DNA of 64,000 nt from Subtercola sp. GTDB taxonomy: Bacteria > Actinomycetota > Actinomycetes > Actinomycetales > Microbacteriaceae. The translations under genes were made by a program, and so were the position numbers. Of this stretch, positions 44,533 to 53,253 are shown one piece after another; position 1 is the first letter of the stretch, and each line of letters starts with the position of its first letter. Where the stretch lies: NCBI GenBank assembly GCA_025463765.1, contig JAODBC010000044.1:1-64000 (forward strand), read 5' to 3'. Below the pieces are notes generated by a model. The model had not been told where the DNA came from. It was given only the letters and a program-made list of their open reading frames with translations, and ran no database searches.

Positions 44533-44567
44533 CCGTGCCGTGCCGTGCCGTGCCGTGCGGTGCCGTG
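44533..44567. repeat. pentanucleotide tandem repeat (CCGTG)n
   Basis: Five exact CCGTG units (44533-44557), one variant CGGTG and another CCGTG fill the short gap between two convergent genes, 4 bp before the stop codon of the acyl-CoA dehydrogenase gene. It may vary in copy number between strains. Confidence 0.85.
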
Positions 44568-44570
44568 CGA

Positions 44571-45557
44571 TCAGCGCTGTTCTGGGTCGAACGAGACAGA
44601 CCAGTCCACGAGTCCTGGGATCGCAGCGTGATCGGTGGTGTTCACGACCGCCCGGGCGCTTTTCGCTACGCCACCGAGCAGTGTGCGCACCCGCTGGGCG
44701 CGCGACAGCGCTCTGCCGAGGCGCAGTTCTGCAGTGAATCCGACCCCGCCGTGAAGCTGAATCGCGTTCTCTGCGACCCACACGGAGTCTCTGCCGGCGT
44801 TGAATGCGGCCTGCAATGACGCGGTGACGCCGTCGCCGGTCTCCCAACCCTCGGTCGCCTCATCGAGAAGGGCCGACCCGACCATTGCCGCGAGACGCAT
44901 ATCCACCAGCCGATGCTGAAGCACCTGCTGGGTCGACAAGGGGGAGCCGAACTGCCGCCGCACCTGCAGATGCTCGAGAGTGCGCTGAGTGGCGAGCTGC
45001 GCCGTGACGACCGCCTCGACGGCCAGAAAGAAGCCGACTCGAGCGTCGTGGCGCGCACCGATGGCCGAACCCCCGGCGACGGGGTGCACGGCGCCCTTCG
45101 GAATGTCGACGGAGCGAACGTGGGCGCCGGCCAGCAGAAGAATGGGTTCGCGCGTCGTCTCGACGTCGGCCGAGGCGACGGTCGCGACGATTCCGCCGGG
45201 CAGACTGGCGACGATCACGTCGGCTCTTTCGTCTCCCCATAGCCGGCCCCGCCACGAACCTTCGGCGGTCTCGATCAGGTCGACCGCCACGGCGAAACCG
45301 GTCGCATCGTCGGGCAGCTCGCCCGCCTCGGTCAAGGTCGCCGCCGCGGCGAAATACGCACCGACCGAAATGTCAGCTTCCGCCCCCGCGGCGAGCTCCA
45401 CTACCAGTCGGGCGATTTCGGCGGTCGACCATTCCTCCGCCGACTCCGGCAGCGCCTCGAGCCAGCCGTCCTCGGCCAAGGCCGACCAGATCGCTTCGGC
45501 ATCGTTCCGGCGCATGAGGCTTGCTACAGCGTCTCGTTCGGTCGTCAAGTCGGTCAT
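44571..45557 (-). CDS. acyl-CoA dehydrogenase, small/partner subunit
   Basis: A 328-residue acyl-CoA dehydrogenase-fold protein without the SEPxxGSD motif. The N-terminal half is degenerate, while the C-terminal domain has VRRQFGSPLSTQQVLQHRLVDM and IQLHGGVGFTAELRLGRALS. This matches the small partner of a heteromeric dehydrogenase; the large partner is the next gene upstream (45581-46699), 23 bp away. Last gene of the operon beginning with the crotonase at 47454. Confidence 0.85.
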   Translation of the reverse strand: MTDLTTERDAVASLMRRNDAEAIWSALAEDGWLEALPESAEEWSTAEIARLVVELAAGAEADISVGAYFAAAATLTEAGELPDDATGFAVAVDLIETAEGSWRGRLWGDERADVIVASLPGGIVATVASADVETTREPILLLAGAHVRSVDIPKGAVHPVAGGSAIGARHDARVGFFLAVEAVVTAQLATQRTLEHLQVRRQFGSPLSTQQVLQHRLVDMRLAAMVGSALLDEATEGWETGDGVTASLQAAFNAGRDSVWVAENAIQLHGGVGFTAELRLGRALSRAQRVRTLLGGVAKSARAVVNTTDHAAIPGLVDWSVSFDPEQR

Positions 45558-45580
45558 GGCAGTTCCCTTTTTCTCATGAT

Positions 45581-46699
45581 TCAGACTCGAGGCAGGCCGA
45601 GCGCCCTGCGAGCCAGCACGCCTCTCAGCAGTTCATTCGCGCCACCTGAGATGGTGTAGCCCCGCGAATACACATAACTGTCGGCCCAGCGCCGCACCCA
45701 TCCGGCCGGTACGGCCTGCGGGTAGGCGGCGCCGAGATCGATTCCGAGTTGGGTGAGGCGGATGTTGATCTCCGAGAAGAGAATCTTGCCCGCACTCTCG
45801 AAGTTCTCGGGAAAGCCCGCCTTAGCGAGCACCACCAGGGCGTCGACATCGCACAACACCTCGGCCAGTCGAACCACGAGGTCGTCGGTGATCGCGTTCC
45901 CGAGGTCGTCGACCACCCGCGCCAGCCGGCGCGCATCCGCCTCCAGGCCGAGCACGAGCGCGCCGACGACTCTGCGCTCTTCGGCCAGGGTGCCCATGCT
46001 CACTCCCCAGCCACCGTCCACCTCGCCGAGCAAGGCGTCTGCACCCAGGTGCACGTCATCGAAGAAGACCTCGTTGAAGTCGGAGTCGCCGGTGAGCTCG
46101 ACGATGGGCACGACGCGGATGCCCGGAGCATCCATCGGCACCAGAAACATCGAGAGGCTCTTGTGCCGGCTGCTCTGCTCGCCCGTGCGCGCAAGCAACA
46201 GCCCCCAGCCCGCAATGTGAGCGTAGGTGTTCCAGACCTTCTGGCCGTTGATCAGCCAGCCGTCTCCGTCGGGCACCGCGCGTGTGCGCAGCGACGCCAG
46301 GTCACTGCCGGCCTCTGGCTCTGAGAAGAGCTGGGTCCAGATGGCGGTGCCGTCGCCGATGCGCGGCAGGTGGTGCTCTTTCTGCTCGTCGGTTCCATAC
46401 GCCATCACAGAGGGGGCGACCAGGTTCAGCGCGACGTCAGTGAGCGGCAGCGGCATTCCGGCCTCGCGGAGCACTCGCGTCACCGCCCGCACATCGTCGG
46501 CACCCGCGTCTTCGCCGCCCCAGCGCTCGGGCCAGTGCAGGGTCGCGAGACCCGACGCGTGCAGATCTCGCGTCCACTGAACCCACGCGTCGTGTTCCCC
46601 GGCAGAGCTCGGAGTGCGGTTTCCGCCCGGGGCGCCGATGGGCGGGGGGTGTTCGTTGCTCCACGCGACGGCGCGGGCTGTGGTCTGCTCGATCGACAT
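45581..46699 (-). CDS. acyl-CoA dehydrogenase, large subunit
   Basis: A 372-residue dehydrogenase with WPERWGGEDA, LFSEPEAGSDLASL, NGQKVWNTYAHIAGWG and the C-terminal GGANELLRGVLARRALGLP. The usual TSEIQ segment is replaced by ANELL. Its ATG overlaps the crotonase stop (TGATG). Pairs with 44571-45557; together they would introduce a double bond in a bulky acyl-CoA. Confidence 0.9.
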   Translation of the reverse strand: MSIEQTTARAVAWSNEHPPPIGAPGGNRTPSSAGEHDAWVQWTRDLHASGLATLHWPERWGGEDAGADDVRAVTRVLREAGMPLPLTDVALNLVAPSVMAYGTDEQKEHHLPRIGDGTAIWTQLFSEPEAGSDLASLRTRAVPDGDGWLINGQKVWNTYAHIAGWGLLLARTGEQSSRHKSLSMFLVPMDAPGIRVVPIVELTGDSDFNEVFFDDVHLGADALLGEVDGGWGVSMGTLAEERRVVGALVLGLEADARRLARVVDDLGNAITDDLVVRLAEVLCDVDALVVLAKAGFPENFESAGKILFSEINIRLTQLGIDLGAAYPQAVPAGWVRRWADSYVYSRGYTISGGANELLRGVLARRALGLPRV

Positions 46700-47454
46700 C
46701 AGCGCGCGTCCGCCGCGGCGAGCAGACCCTCCGCCATCGTGCGGAATCGTTCGCTGCCGATGAACTCGGATTGATAGTCAGCACACAGGTCGAAGTACGA
46801 GTCGTCCGGCCAGTCGCCGGTGCGCGACAGCCGGGCGTAGGCGGCGACGACGTCTAACGGAACGCTGCTGAGTGCCTCGACGCGGGCCAGGGCGCTGGTG
46901 AGAGCGCTGGGCTCCGAGACATCGGCGAGCCCCAGTTCGACCGAGAGTTCGGCGGTGAGCTTGGGCTGATCGGCGATGAGCGCCCACACCGAACCGCGAC
47001 GCTGCTGCTCGATGAACCACGTGCCGCCTGTCGCCGAGATGAGACCGGCGCGCGCCCAGCCCTGGCGCATCCACCCTGACGCGCCGATGAACCGAGTGTC
47101 GCAGGCAAGTGCCAGATCCATGCCGAGACCCACTGCCGGGCCGTCGACCGCCGCCACCGTGTGCATCGGCGCATCTCGCAGCGCCCTGACGATCGCCTGA
47201 ACATCGCCGTAGACGTGCGTTCGGATCTCGGTGGGTGTCATGCGAGCAGAGATGTCGGCGAACGCCTTGAGGTCACCTCCGGCGCAGAAGGCTCCCTCTC
47301 CGGTGAGCACGATGCCGTGCGCTCCCGTTGTGGCCGCCTCGCGGATGGCTTCTGCGACCTCTCGGGCTTCGTCGGGGCCGAGCGCGTTGCGGCGATCGGT
47401 CCAGCGAAGCGTGACGACTGCGGCATGGCCGACGGACTCCAGTGACACTCCCAT
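46699..47454 (-). CDS. enoyl-CoA hydratase/isomerase family
   Basis: A 251-residue crotonase: VTLRWTDRRNALGP, EGAFCAGGDLKAF and DGPAVGLGMDLAL form the CoA and oxyanion-hole elements. The loop RAGLISATGGTWFIEQQ replaces the standard Glu region, so activity is open. ATG at 47454 follows GAGGAGAGG; a start nine codons upstream lacks a site. First gene of the three-gene operon with the dehydrogenase pair, facing an AGTRYACT-type site. Confidence 0.85.
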   Translation of the reverse strand: MGVSLESVGHAAVVTLRWTDRRNALGPDEAREVAEAIREAATTGAHGIVLTGEGAFCAGGDLKAFADISARMTPTEIRTHVYGDVQAIVRALRDAPMHTVAAVDGPAVGLGMDLALACDTRFIGASGWMRQGWARAGLISATGGTWFIEQQRRGSVWALIADQPKLTAELSVELGLADVSEPSALTSALARVEALSSVPLDVVAAYARLSRTGDWPDDSYFDLCADYQSEFIGSERFRTMAEGLLAAADAR

Positions 47455-47531
47455 GTGGGCACCTCTCCTCGCCGCAACCACGCTGATTCGGCGATGAATT
47501 ACTCAGCCGCTTGAATGACGACGGCGATTAC

Positions 47532-47539
47532 AGGATACT
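47532..47539. promoter_or_regulatory. AGTRYACT-type site 3 (AGGATACT) with promoter-like spacing
   Basis: GATACT within the site lies 17 bp after TTGAAT (47511-47516), a plausible -35/-10 pair reading toward the acyl-CoA dehydrogenase at 47671. The site is in the divergent gap between two beta-oxidation operons and is followed by CTAATAG. Confidence 0.45.
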
Positions 47540-47670
47540 CTAATAGCTGAGCCGCAGTGCGAGCGAGAAGATCGAACGTCTCGCTGAGCCGGCGTGGACT
47601 CCAGGTCGCCAAAGACCCGGCAGGCCCAACTGCAGCTGAACCAGTGTGGCGCGATACGAAAGGCAAGGCA

Positions 47671-48852
47671 ATGACGACAGTCGAAGATGACGTCGACCGG
47701 GATTACACCTTCACTCCCGAGGAGATCGAGTATCGTGCAGCTATTCGTGCCTTTCTGGCCGAACATCTGCCCGAGTCGTGGGTGAGCCTGTTCTCACGGC
47801 CGGATGCGGTCGAAGTGAGTAATAAGGTCACTAAAGAGCTCGCAGATGCGGGTTACCTGATTCAGCACTGGCCGAGCGAATACGGCGGTAAAGACGGCTC
47901 GATCTGGATGCAGGCCGTGGCTCAAGAAGAACTCTGGGCGCACGGCGAGCCTCGTGGCGGTCAGTACATGAACGTGAACTGGATCGGCCCGGCGATCATG
48001 CACTTCGGAACCGAAGAGCAGAAGCGACGCTACCTTCCGCCGATCATGCGCGGCGAGGTGCTCTGGGCTCAGCTCTTCAGCGAGCCGGATGCCGGGTCAG
48101 ACCTGGCAAGCCTCAGCACGAGCGCGGCGGTGCAGCCCGACGGCAGCTTCATCGTCAACGGCGCGAAGACGTGGACCTCGTACGGCCATCTGGCCGAGAC
48201 CGGGTTTCTGCTCTGCCGCACCGAGCCGGGCTCGCGCCGAAGCAAGGGACTCTCGGTGTTGATCATCGACATGAACACGCCCGGCATTGAACGTCGAGAG
48301 ATCAAGACGTCTCTGGGCACCAATCGCATTGCTGAAGAGTTCTTCACCGACGTGCACGTGCCCGCCGATGCTCTGCTGGGCGAACTCAACAACGGCTGGG
48401 CCGTGGCCATGACGGCGCTGGGATTCGAGCGCTCCGGCTCGGCACGATATGCCCGCTCGACCCGTGTACTCGGCTGGCTCGAGCGCCTGCCCGAGTCGGC
48501 GGCGCCTGAGCTGCGCACCGAGCTCGCCGAGCTGCTCGCCGAGGGGCGCGCCGCAGAGTTGGCGAACTACAACGTCGTCAGTGTGAAGGAAGAGGGGCGC
48601 ACCCCCACCTGGCAATCGTCGGAGGCCAGAATCTTCAATTCGCTCTATGAGCAGCGCGTTGCCGACTTCGGCGAGACGTTGCTGGGCCCCTATGTTCGGG
48701 TCAAGGCAGACTCGGCGCCCTCCCGGGCCGTGGCCGAGGTCGCCTCGTTGACGACCTCGCAGGCGAGCTCGGCGACGGTGACCGCAGGAACGTATGAAAT
48801 TCAATTAGGCATCATTGCTCAGCGCCGGCTGGGATTGGAGTTGGCGCGATGA
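47671..48852 (+). CDS. acyl-CoA dehydrogenase, large subunit
   Basis: A 393-residue dehydrogenase: WPSEYGGKDGS, LFSEPDAGSDLASL, NGAKTWTSYGHLAETG and a C-terminal AGTYEIQLGIIAQRRLGL. The EIQ-helix is kept although GGTS is replaced by AGTY. ATG at 47671 follows AAGGCAAGGCA; the longer frame upstream is promoter. Coupled by ATGA to a small partner, making the third such pair in the window. Confidence 0.9.
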   Translation: MTTVEDDVDRDYTFTPEEIEYRAAIRAFLAEHLPESWVSLFSRPDAVEVSNKVTKELADAGYLIQHWPSEYGGKDGSIWMQAVAQEELWAHGEPRGGQYMNVNWIGPAIMHFGTEEQKRRYLPPIMRGEVLWAQLFSEPDAGSDLASLSTSAAVQPDGSFIVNGAKTWTSYGHLAETGFLLCRTEPGSRRSKGLSVLIIDMNTPGIERREIKTSLGTNRIAEEFFTDVHVPADALLGELNNGWAVAMTALGFERSGSARYARSTRVLGWLERLPESAAPELRTELAELLAEGRAAELANYNVVSVKEEGRTPTWQSSEARIFNSLYEQRVADFGETLLGPYVRVKADSAPSRAVAEVASLTTSQASSATVTAGTYEIQLGIIAQRRLGLELAR

Positions 48853-49802
48853 AATTCGGCCTGGACGAGATCGCACAGGCGATCACTGACGAGATGTCGT
48901 CGATCGCGAGTGCGCGGCTCGCTGACATCGGGCACTTCGAGGCCCACGACGACGCGACCTGGAAGTCGCTCGCCGAATTCGGTCTGCTCACCGGCTCAGA
49001 AGACGGCATGCGTGACCTCGACGTGGCCGTCGGGTTCATGGGCGTGGCCAGAGGCGGCCTCCCGGGCCCGCTGCTCGAGGCCGAGCTGGCCGGATTCGCG
49101 GGTTCGGAACGCGCCGTGGAGCTTCTCCGTGCGGGTCGCTATGTGTCATCCGTCGCGCCGGGGCCGGCCGGCCCGGTGATCGTGGGCTGGGGTGCCGTTG
49201 CTGATCTCATCGTCGACCAGGCGACGGGCGCAACACTCGTCGACGGGTCGGCCGAGCCGGTCGACACAGCGCTGCCGATGGAGCACGGCGTCATCAGCCG
49301 GCCCGAAGGCGGCGACGATCCACTGCGCTCTCGCCGCTGGCTGCTCGGTTCCGCTCTGCTCGTAGGCCTCGGCAAGGGAGCAATCGAACTCGCCGCGAAT
49401 TATGTCAAGAGCAGGGTTCAATTCGGCCGGCCGCTTTCGTCGTTCCAGGCCGTTCAGTTTCGCCTGGCAGAGTCGGTCACCAAGCTGGATGCGGCCGAGT
49501 TGATGGTGCTCGATGCCGCACGCCGCTCAGACGCGGGAGATCCCATGGCCGAGGTAGCGGCCGCCCTCGCCTGGATCTACGCGACGGAGTCGTTGCTGCT
49601 CATCGAGAAGCACGTGCACCAGGTGTTCGGCGCCATCGGATTCACCACCGAGATGGGCGTCATCCGGTTCACCTACCAGATCTCGTGGCTGCGCACCTCG
49701 GTGGGTCGTGATGACGCGATCGATCTCGTATTGAGCTCGCGCGACCCCTCGGCCGAGGTGCCTGCATCCATCGTCTTCGACGGGTTCGCGACGGCCTCGT
49801 AG
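48849..49802 (+). CDS. acyl-CoA dehydrogenase, small/partner subunit
   Basis: A 317-residue acyl-CoA dehydrogenase-fold protein with a degenerate N-terminal half (no SEPxxGSD) and a kept C-terminal domain: SRVQFGRPLSSFQAVQFRL and HQVFGAIGFTTEMGVIRFTY. Overlaps the large-subunit stop by 4 bp. Convergent with the crotonase at 49816, 13 bp away, with no clear terminator between. Confidence 0.85.
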   Translation: MKFGLDEIAQAITDEMSSIASARLADIGHFEAHDDATWKSLAEFGLLTGSEDGMRDLDVAVGFMGVARGGLPGPLLEAELAGFAGSERAVELLRAGRYVSSVAPGPAGPVIVGWGAVADLIVDQATGATLVDGSAEPVDTALPMEHGVISRPEGGDDPLRSRRWLLGSALLVGLGKGAIELAANYVKSRVQFGRPLSSFQAVQFRLAESVTKLDAAELMVLDAARRSDAGDPMAEVAAALAWIYATESLLLIEKHVHQVFGAIGFTTEMGVIRFTYQISWLRTSVGRDDAIDLVLSSRDPSAEVPASIVFDGFATAS

Positions 49803-49815
49803 AGAGCGAGCCGCT

Positions 49816-50595
49816 TCACCCCTGGTCTTTCGAGGTGAAGCGCTCGGTCGCCTGCGCGAATTCATCGCTGAAGATCAGCGTCGTGTTCATCACGCGCTCG
49901 ATGTTTCGCGCGGTCGCGCGGTCGGTCTCTGCCACCATATCGATGGCGAGTTTGCTGGCGCCGAGCGCCTCACGAGGCAGCTTGATGATGTCGATCACGA
50001 GTTCGTGCACCCGGTCGTGAAACCCGTCGACGGCGAAAACCTCGTGCACCAGCCCGATCTGCAGAGCCTGTGCGGCCGAGACCTTGCGGTTGGCCATGGC
50101 GATCCATTTCGCCCAGTGTACGCCCACCAGGCGAGTGACGCGGCTGATACCCCCGCTTCCGGCGATTGTCGCCAGAGCGACCTCCGGCAGCTGGAAGTAG
50201 GCCGTGTCTGACGCGATCCGAAAATCGCACGACGCTGCCATCTCGAGGCCGGCGCCCAGGCACGGCCCCTGCGCCGCGAGAAACACAGGCTTCTCGAGTG
50301 CCTCGATTTCATCGTAGAGCAGGTGATGTTCACGATAGAGACGCCTGAATTGCGATCCCACCTCTGCCCTGGTGGCGGCCGAAGGCGCTGCGAGATCAAT
50401 TCCGGCGGTGAAGAAGCGACCGGTGCCGGTGATCACCAGCGCCCGCAGGTCGTCGCGTTCGGCGACCGCTCGCACAGCTTGCCAGAGCACGGCCGTGATC
50501 TCTGGGCTGATGGCGTTCAATTTGTCAGGACGATTCAGCGTCACCGTGAGAATCGAGTCGGCTTCAGCGACGAGTGCGTGACTCGGTGGGTTCAC
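49816..50595 (-). CDS. enoyl-CoA hydratase/isomerase family
   Basis: A 259-residue crotonase: VTLNRPDKLNAISPE, TGRFFTAGIDLAAP, QGPCLGAGLEMAASCDFRIAS and LPEVALATIAGSGGISRV. The Glu in the LPEV loop and the Gly pattern resemble true hydratases more than the other crotonases here. GTG start at 50595 after GAGG; a longer frame to 50661 runs into the promoter. Single gene, divergent to the cyclase operon. Confidence 0.85.
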   Translation of the reverse strand: MNPPSHALVAEADSILTVTLNRPDKLNAISPEITAVLWQAVRAVAERDDLRALVITGTGRFFTAGIDLAAPSAATRAEVGSQFRRLYREHHLLYDEIEALEKPVFLAAQGPCLGAGLEMAASCDFRIASDTAYFQLPEVALATIAGSGGISRVTRLVGVHWAKWIAMANRKVSAAQALQIGLVHEVFAVDGFHDRVHELVIDIIKLPREALGASKLAIDMVAETDRATARNIERVMNTTLIFSDEFAQATERFTSKDQG

Positions 50596-50654
50596 GATGA
50601 GACCTCGGTTCCTCTCAGACGGTGCTGCTCTCAGAACAGCCCCGATTGGTATTG

Positions 50655-50662
50655 AGCACACT
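50655..50662. promoter_or_regulatory. AGTRYACT-type site 4 (AGCACACT)
   Basis: Located between the crotonase (minus) and the cyclase-family operon (plus); continues as GTATAGTGG, so that CACTGTATAGTG forms a further small dyad. Confidence 0.4.
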
Positions 50663-50766
50663 GTATAGTGGTTTTGGCGACAGATCGATCTTAGAGGGCA
50701 ATGTCACGCTAGCCTCAGGCGGTCTCGGTTCGAGCGCCCGTTCAATGACGATCCAGAGCGAGGAAA

Positions 50767-51639
50767 ATGTCCGAAAAAGCAACACTCCGAACCAACTGGG
50801 GCCGCTGGGGAGACGCAGACGAGCGGGGCACGCTCAACCTGCTGACCCCTGAGCGCGTGAGCGCTGCGCTCAGCATCCCACGCGCAGGAGACGTTTACAC
50901 CCTGGGCAGCGAGATCGGAAAACGGGGCGTCGTCACGGGGGCTAGAAATGCGACCTGGCACGTGACCACGCAGGTCGAGAATCCGGATGAACCCGGCAGC
51001 GGCCGCGCCGAAGACGTGATCGTCATGCACACCCACGCGCACACCCACATCGATGGACTCGGACACGCCTGGTTCGACGGCATGCTCTATAACGGAGCAT
51101 CAGCAGCGAAGACCGTCGGCCGTGGTGGCAGCAAGCACGGCGGCGTCGACAAGTATGGCGGAATCATCGGTACCGCGATCGTGCTCGATGTGACCGTGGG
51201 GCGGAAGCGGCTGCAGCCGGGGCACGCCATCTCGGCAAGCGAACTCGAGGCCGCGGCAGAGCGGTCGAGCATCTCGCCGAGCGACGCCGACATCATCATC
51301 GTGCGCACGGGCTGGACCGAACTCTATTTCAGCGACCGAAAGACATTCAACGCCGGCTCGCCGGGCCTCGGGCCCGATGCCGCCGAATGGATTGCAGCGG
51401 CAGATCCCGCGGTGGTGGGCATGGACAGTCCGGCCATCGAGCCGGTTCCCGCACCCCCGGGCGTGCATCCGCTCGCCAACCATCGCCTTTTTCTGCATCA
51501 ACTCGGCACTCCGCTGATCGAGTCTCTCGATCTTGCCGCCGTGGGTGCGGCCGGCGTCACCGACGGGCTCTTCATCGCGACTCCACTGAACATCACCCAC
51601 GGGCTCGGTAGCCCCCTGAACCCTCTGCTGGTGGTCTAA
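50767..51639 (+). CDS. cyclase-family (kynurenine formamidase-like) metal hydrolase
   Basis: A 290-residue protein with the cyclase-family signature: HTHAHTHIDGLGH (metal His cluster), VLDVTVGRKRLQPGHAIS, IIIVRTGWTELYF and GMDSPAIEP. Relatives include kynurenine formamidase, isatin hydrolase and ring-opening hydrolases for cyclic diketones or lactones. Its place ahead of a CoA ligase and an SDR suggests ring opening followed by activation of the acid. Start ATG after GAGGAAA. Confidence 0.85.
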   Translation: MSEKATLRTNWGRWGDADERGTLNLLTPERVSAALSIPRAGDVYTLGSEIGKRGVVTGARNATWHVTTQVENPDEPGSGRAEDVIVMHTHAHTHIDGLGHAWFDGMLYNGASAAKTVGRGGSKHGGVDKYGGIIGTAIVLDVTVGRKRLQPGHAISASELEAAAERSSISPSDADIIIVRTGWTELYFSDRKTFNAGSPGLGPDAAEWIAAADPAVVGMDSPAIEPVPAPPGVHPLANHRLFLHQLGTPLIESLDLAAVGAAGVTDGLFIATPLNITHGLGSPLNPLLVV

Positions 51640-53253
51640 ATGGTCAATAGATTCGACACGCTTCCTCACATCGCCCGCCGTTACTCCAAACGTAAGGCGC
51701 TCTACGCAGGCACGGGGCTGTGGCCGCAGACGACGCTGAAGGAATCTTTCTTCGCGAAGCTCCGGGCACATCCCGAGCAACGGTGGACGTTCAGCCTCGA
51801 TGGTGCGGTCACTCAATTGACGTTAGGCGAGCTCGGCACCGAGGCCATCGAGTTCGGTCACGCTGTGCTCAGCAGCGACGCGCACACGGTCGACGACACG
51901 ATCGCCATCGTGCTGCCGAACTCTCCCGGCGCATTCAGCGCCTTCTTCGGGGCGCAATTGGCCGGCCTCACAGCTTTTCCGACCAGCATGCGCGAGGGGC
52001 GGGATTCGCTGGCCGAGCTCTTCGGTCGGGTGGGTATCTCACACGTGGTCGTCGCCGAAGGTGACGAGCAACGCGCCGAGTGGGTGCTCGATCTGATTCG
52101 CGAGGGTTCGGTCAGTTCGCTCTGGTACGCCGACGGCGCGGGCCATATCAGGCCGCATGCTCCGCTCGAGATCGACTACAGCCAAGAGTTCCCGCTGACC
52201 GAAGACGGTGTTCACCTCATCGCTTACACGTCAGGTTCGACAAGCGAACCGAAAATCGTGCTGCACACCGATGCCGAGCTGCTGGCCGAGTCGCACAGTC
52301 TCACCGAGGTGTTCGGATGCTTCGGAACCATGCTCGTCGCAGCGCCAGTCGGCCACATCACGGGCATCCTGCACCTGCTGACCGTACCGCTCGTGCGTGA
52401 CGGCGACATCGTGTCGATGGACCGCTGGAACGCAGAACTCGCGGTGAAGCTGTGCCGTGAGTTCGGCGCCGAGACGCTGGCCGGCACCAGCTTGTACTTT
52501 CAGGCGATGCAGGTCGTCGATCCGGAGCTCGGTGGTATCAAGGGCGGCATCGCGGGCGGCGGCCCGGTGGCGCCGATCATCGTCGAGAGCGTGTATCGCA
52601 CGTCGGGTGTGCGGCTCGTGCGCTCCTACGGGTCGACGGAGCATCCTACTATCACGCAGTCGCACCCGGATGACCCGCTCGAGGTTCGAGCGCTGACCGA
52701 TGGCAGCCTGAACGCCGGCGTGGAGGCGAGGTTCGTCGACCCCGAGGGCAACGACGTGCCCGTCGGTGTGGCCGGTGAGATCCTCAGCCGAGGGCCTGAT
52801 GCGATGGCGGGCTACCTCGAGCCCGAACTCGATGCGGAGTTCTACGACGAAGACGGCTGGTTCCGAACCAGTGACGTCGGAATTCTCGACGAGTCGGGCA
52901 ACGTGACGCTGACCGACCGCATCAAAGACCTCATTATTCGAGGCGGAGAGAACATCTCGGCCAAAGAGGTCGAAGACATCATTCACCGGTGGGATGTGAT
53001 CGTCGAGGTCTCGGTAGTCGGAGTGCCCGATGTCGCATACGGCGAACGTGCCTGTGCGTTCGTGCAGACCGCAGAACCGGTGACGCTCGAATCGCTGCGC
53101 GACTACCTCGCCGAGACGCGGCTCGAGAAGTTCAAATGGCCGGAATTCGTGCAGATCGTCGACGATTTTCCCCGAACCCCGTCGGGCAAGGTGCGAAAGC
53201 AGAGCCTTCGTGAGCTCTGGGTGCAATCGGAGTTCCAGGTCACCAGCGGATGA
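51640..53253 (+). CDS. AMP-forming acyl-CoA synthetase
   Basis: A 537-residue ANL-family ligase: YTSGSTSEPKIVLHTD (nucleotide loop), VRSYGSTEHPTI, DGWFRTSDVGILDESGNVTLTDRIKDLIIRGGENIS and the C-terminal Lys in PRTPSGKVRK. It starts directly after the cyclase stop (TAA-ATG), so translation is probably coupled. Would activate the acid opened by the cyclase-family hydrolase. Overlaps the SDR by ATGA. Confidence 0.9.
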   Translation: MVNRFDTLPHIARRYSKRKALYAGTGLWPQTTLKESFFAKLRAHPEQRWTFSLDGAVTQLTLGELGTEAIEFGHAVLSSDAHTVDDTIAIVLPNSPGAFSAFFGAQLAGLTAFPTSMREGRDSLAELFGRVGISHVVVAEGDEQRAEWVLDLIREGSVSSLWYADGAGHIRPHAPLEIDYSQEFPLTEDGVHLIAYTSGSTSEPKIVLHTDAELLAESHSLTEVFGCFGTMLVAAPVGHITGILHLLTVPLVRDGDIVSMDRWNAELAVKLCREFGAETLAGTSLYFQAMQVVDPELGGIKGGIAGGGPVAPIIVESVYRTSGVRLVRSYGSTEHPTITQSHPDDPLEVRALTDGSLNAGVEARFVDPEGNDVPVGVAGEILSRGPDAMAGYLEPELDAEFYDEDGWFRTSDVGILDESGNVTLTDRIKDLIIRGGENISAKEVEDIIHRWDVIVEVSVVGVPDVAYGERACAFVQTAEPVTLESLRDYLAETRLEKFKWPEFVQIVDDFPRTPSGKVRKQSLRELWVQSEFQVTSG

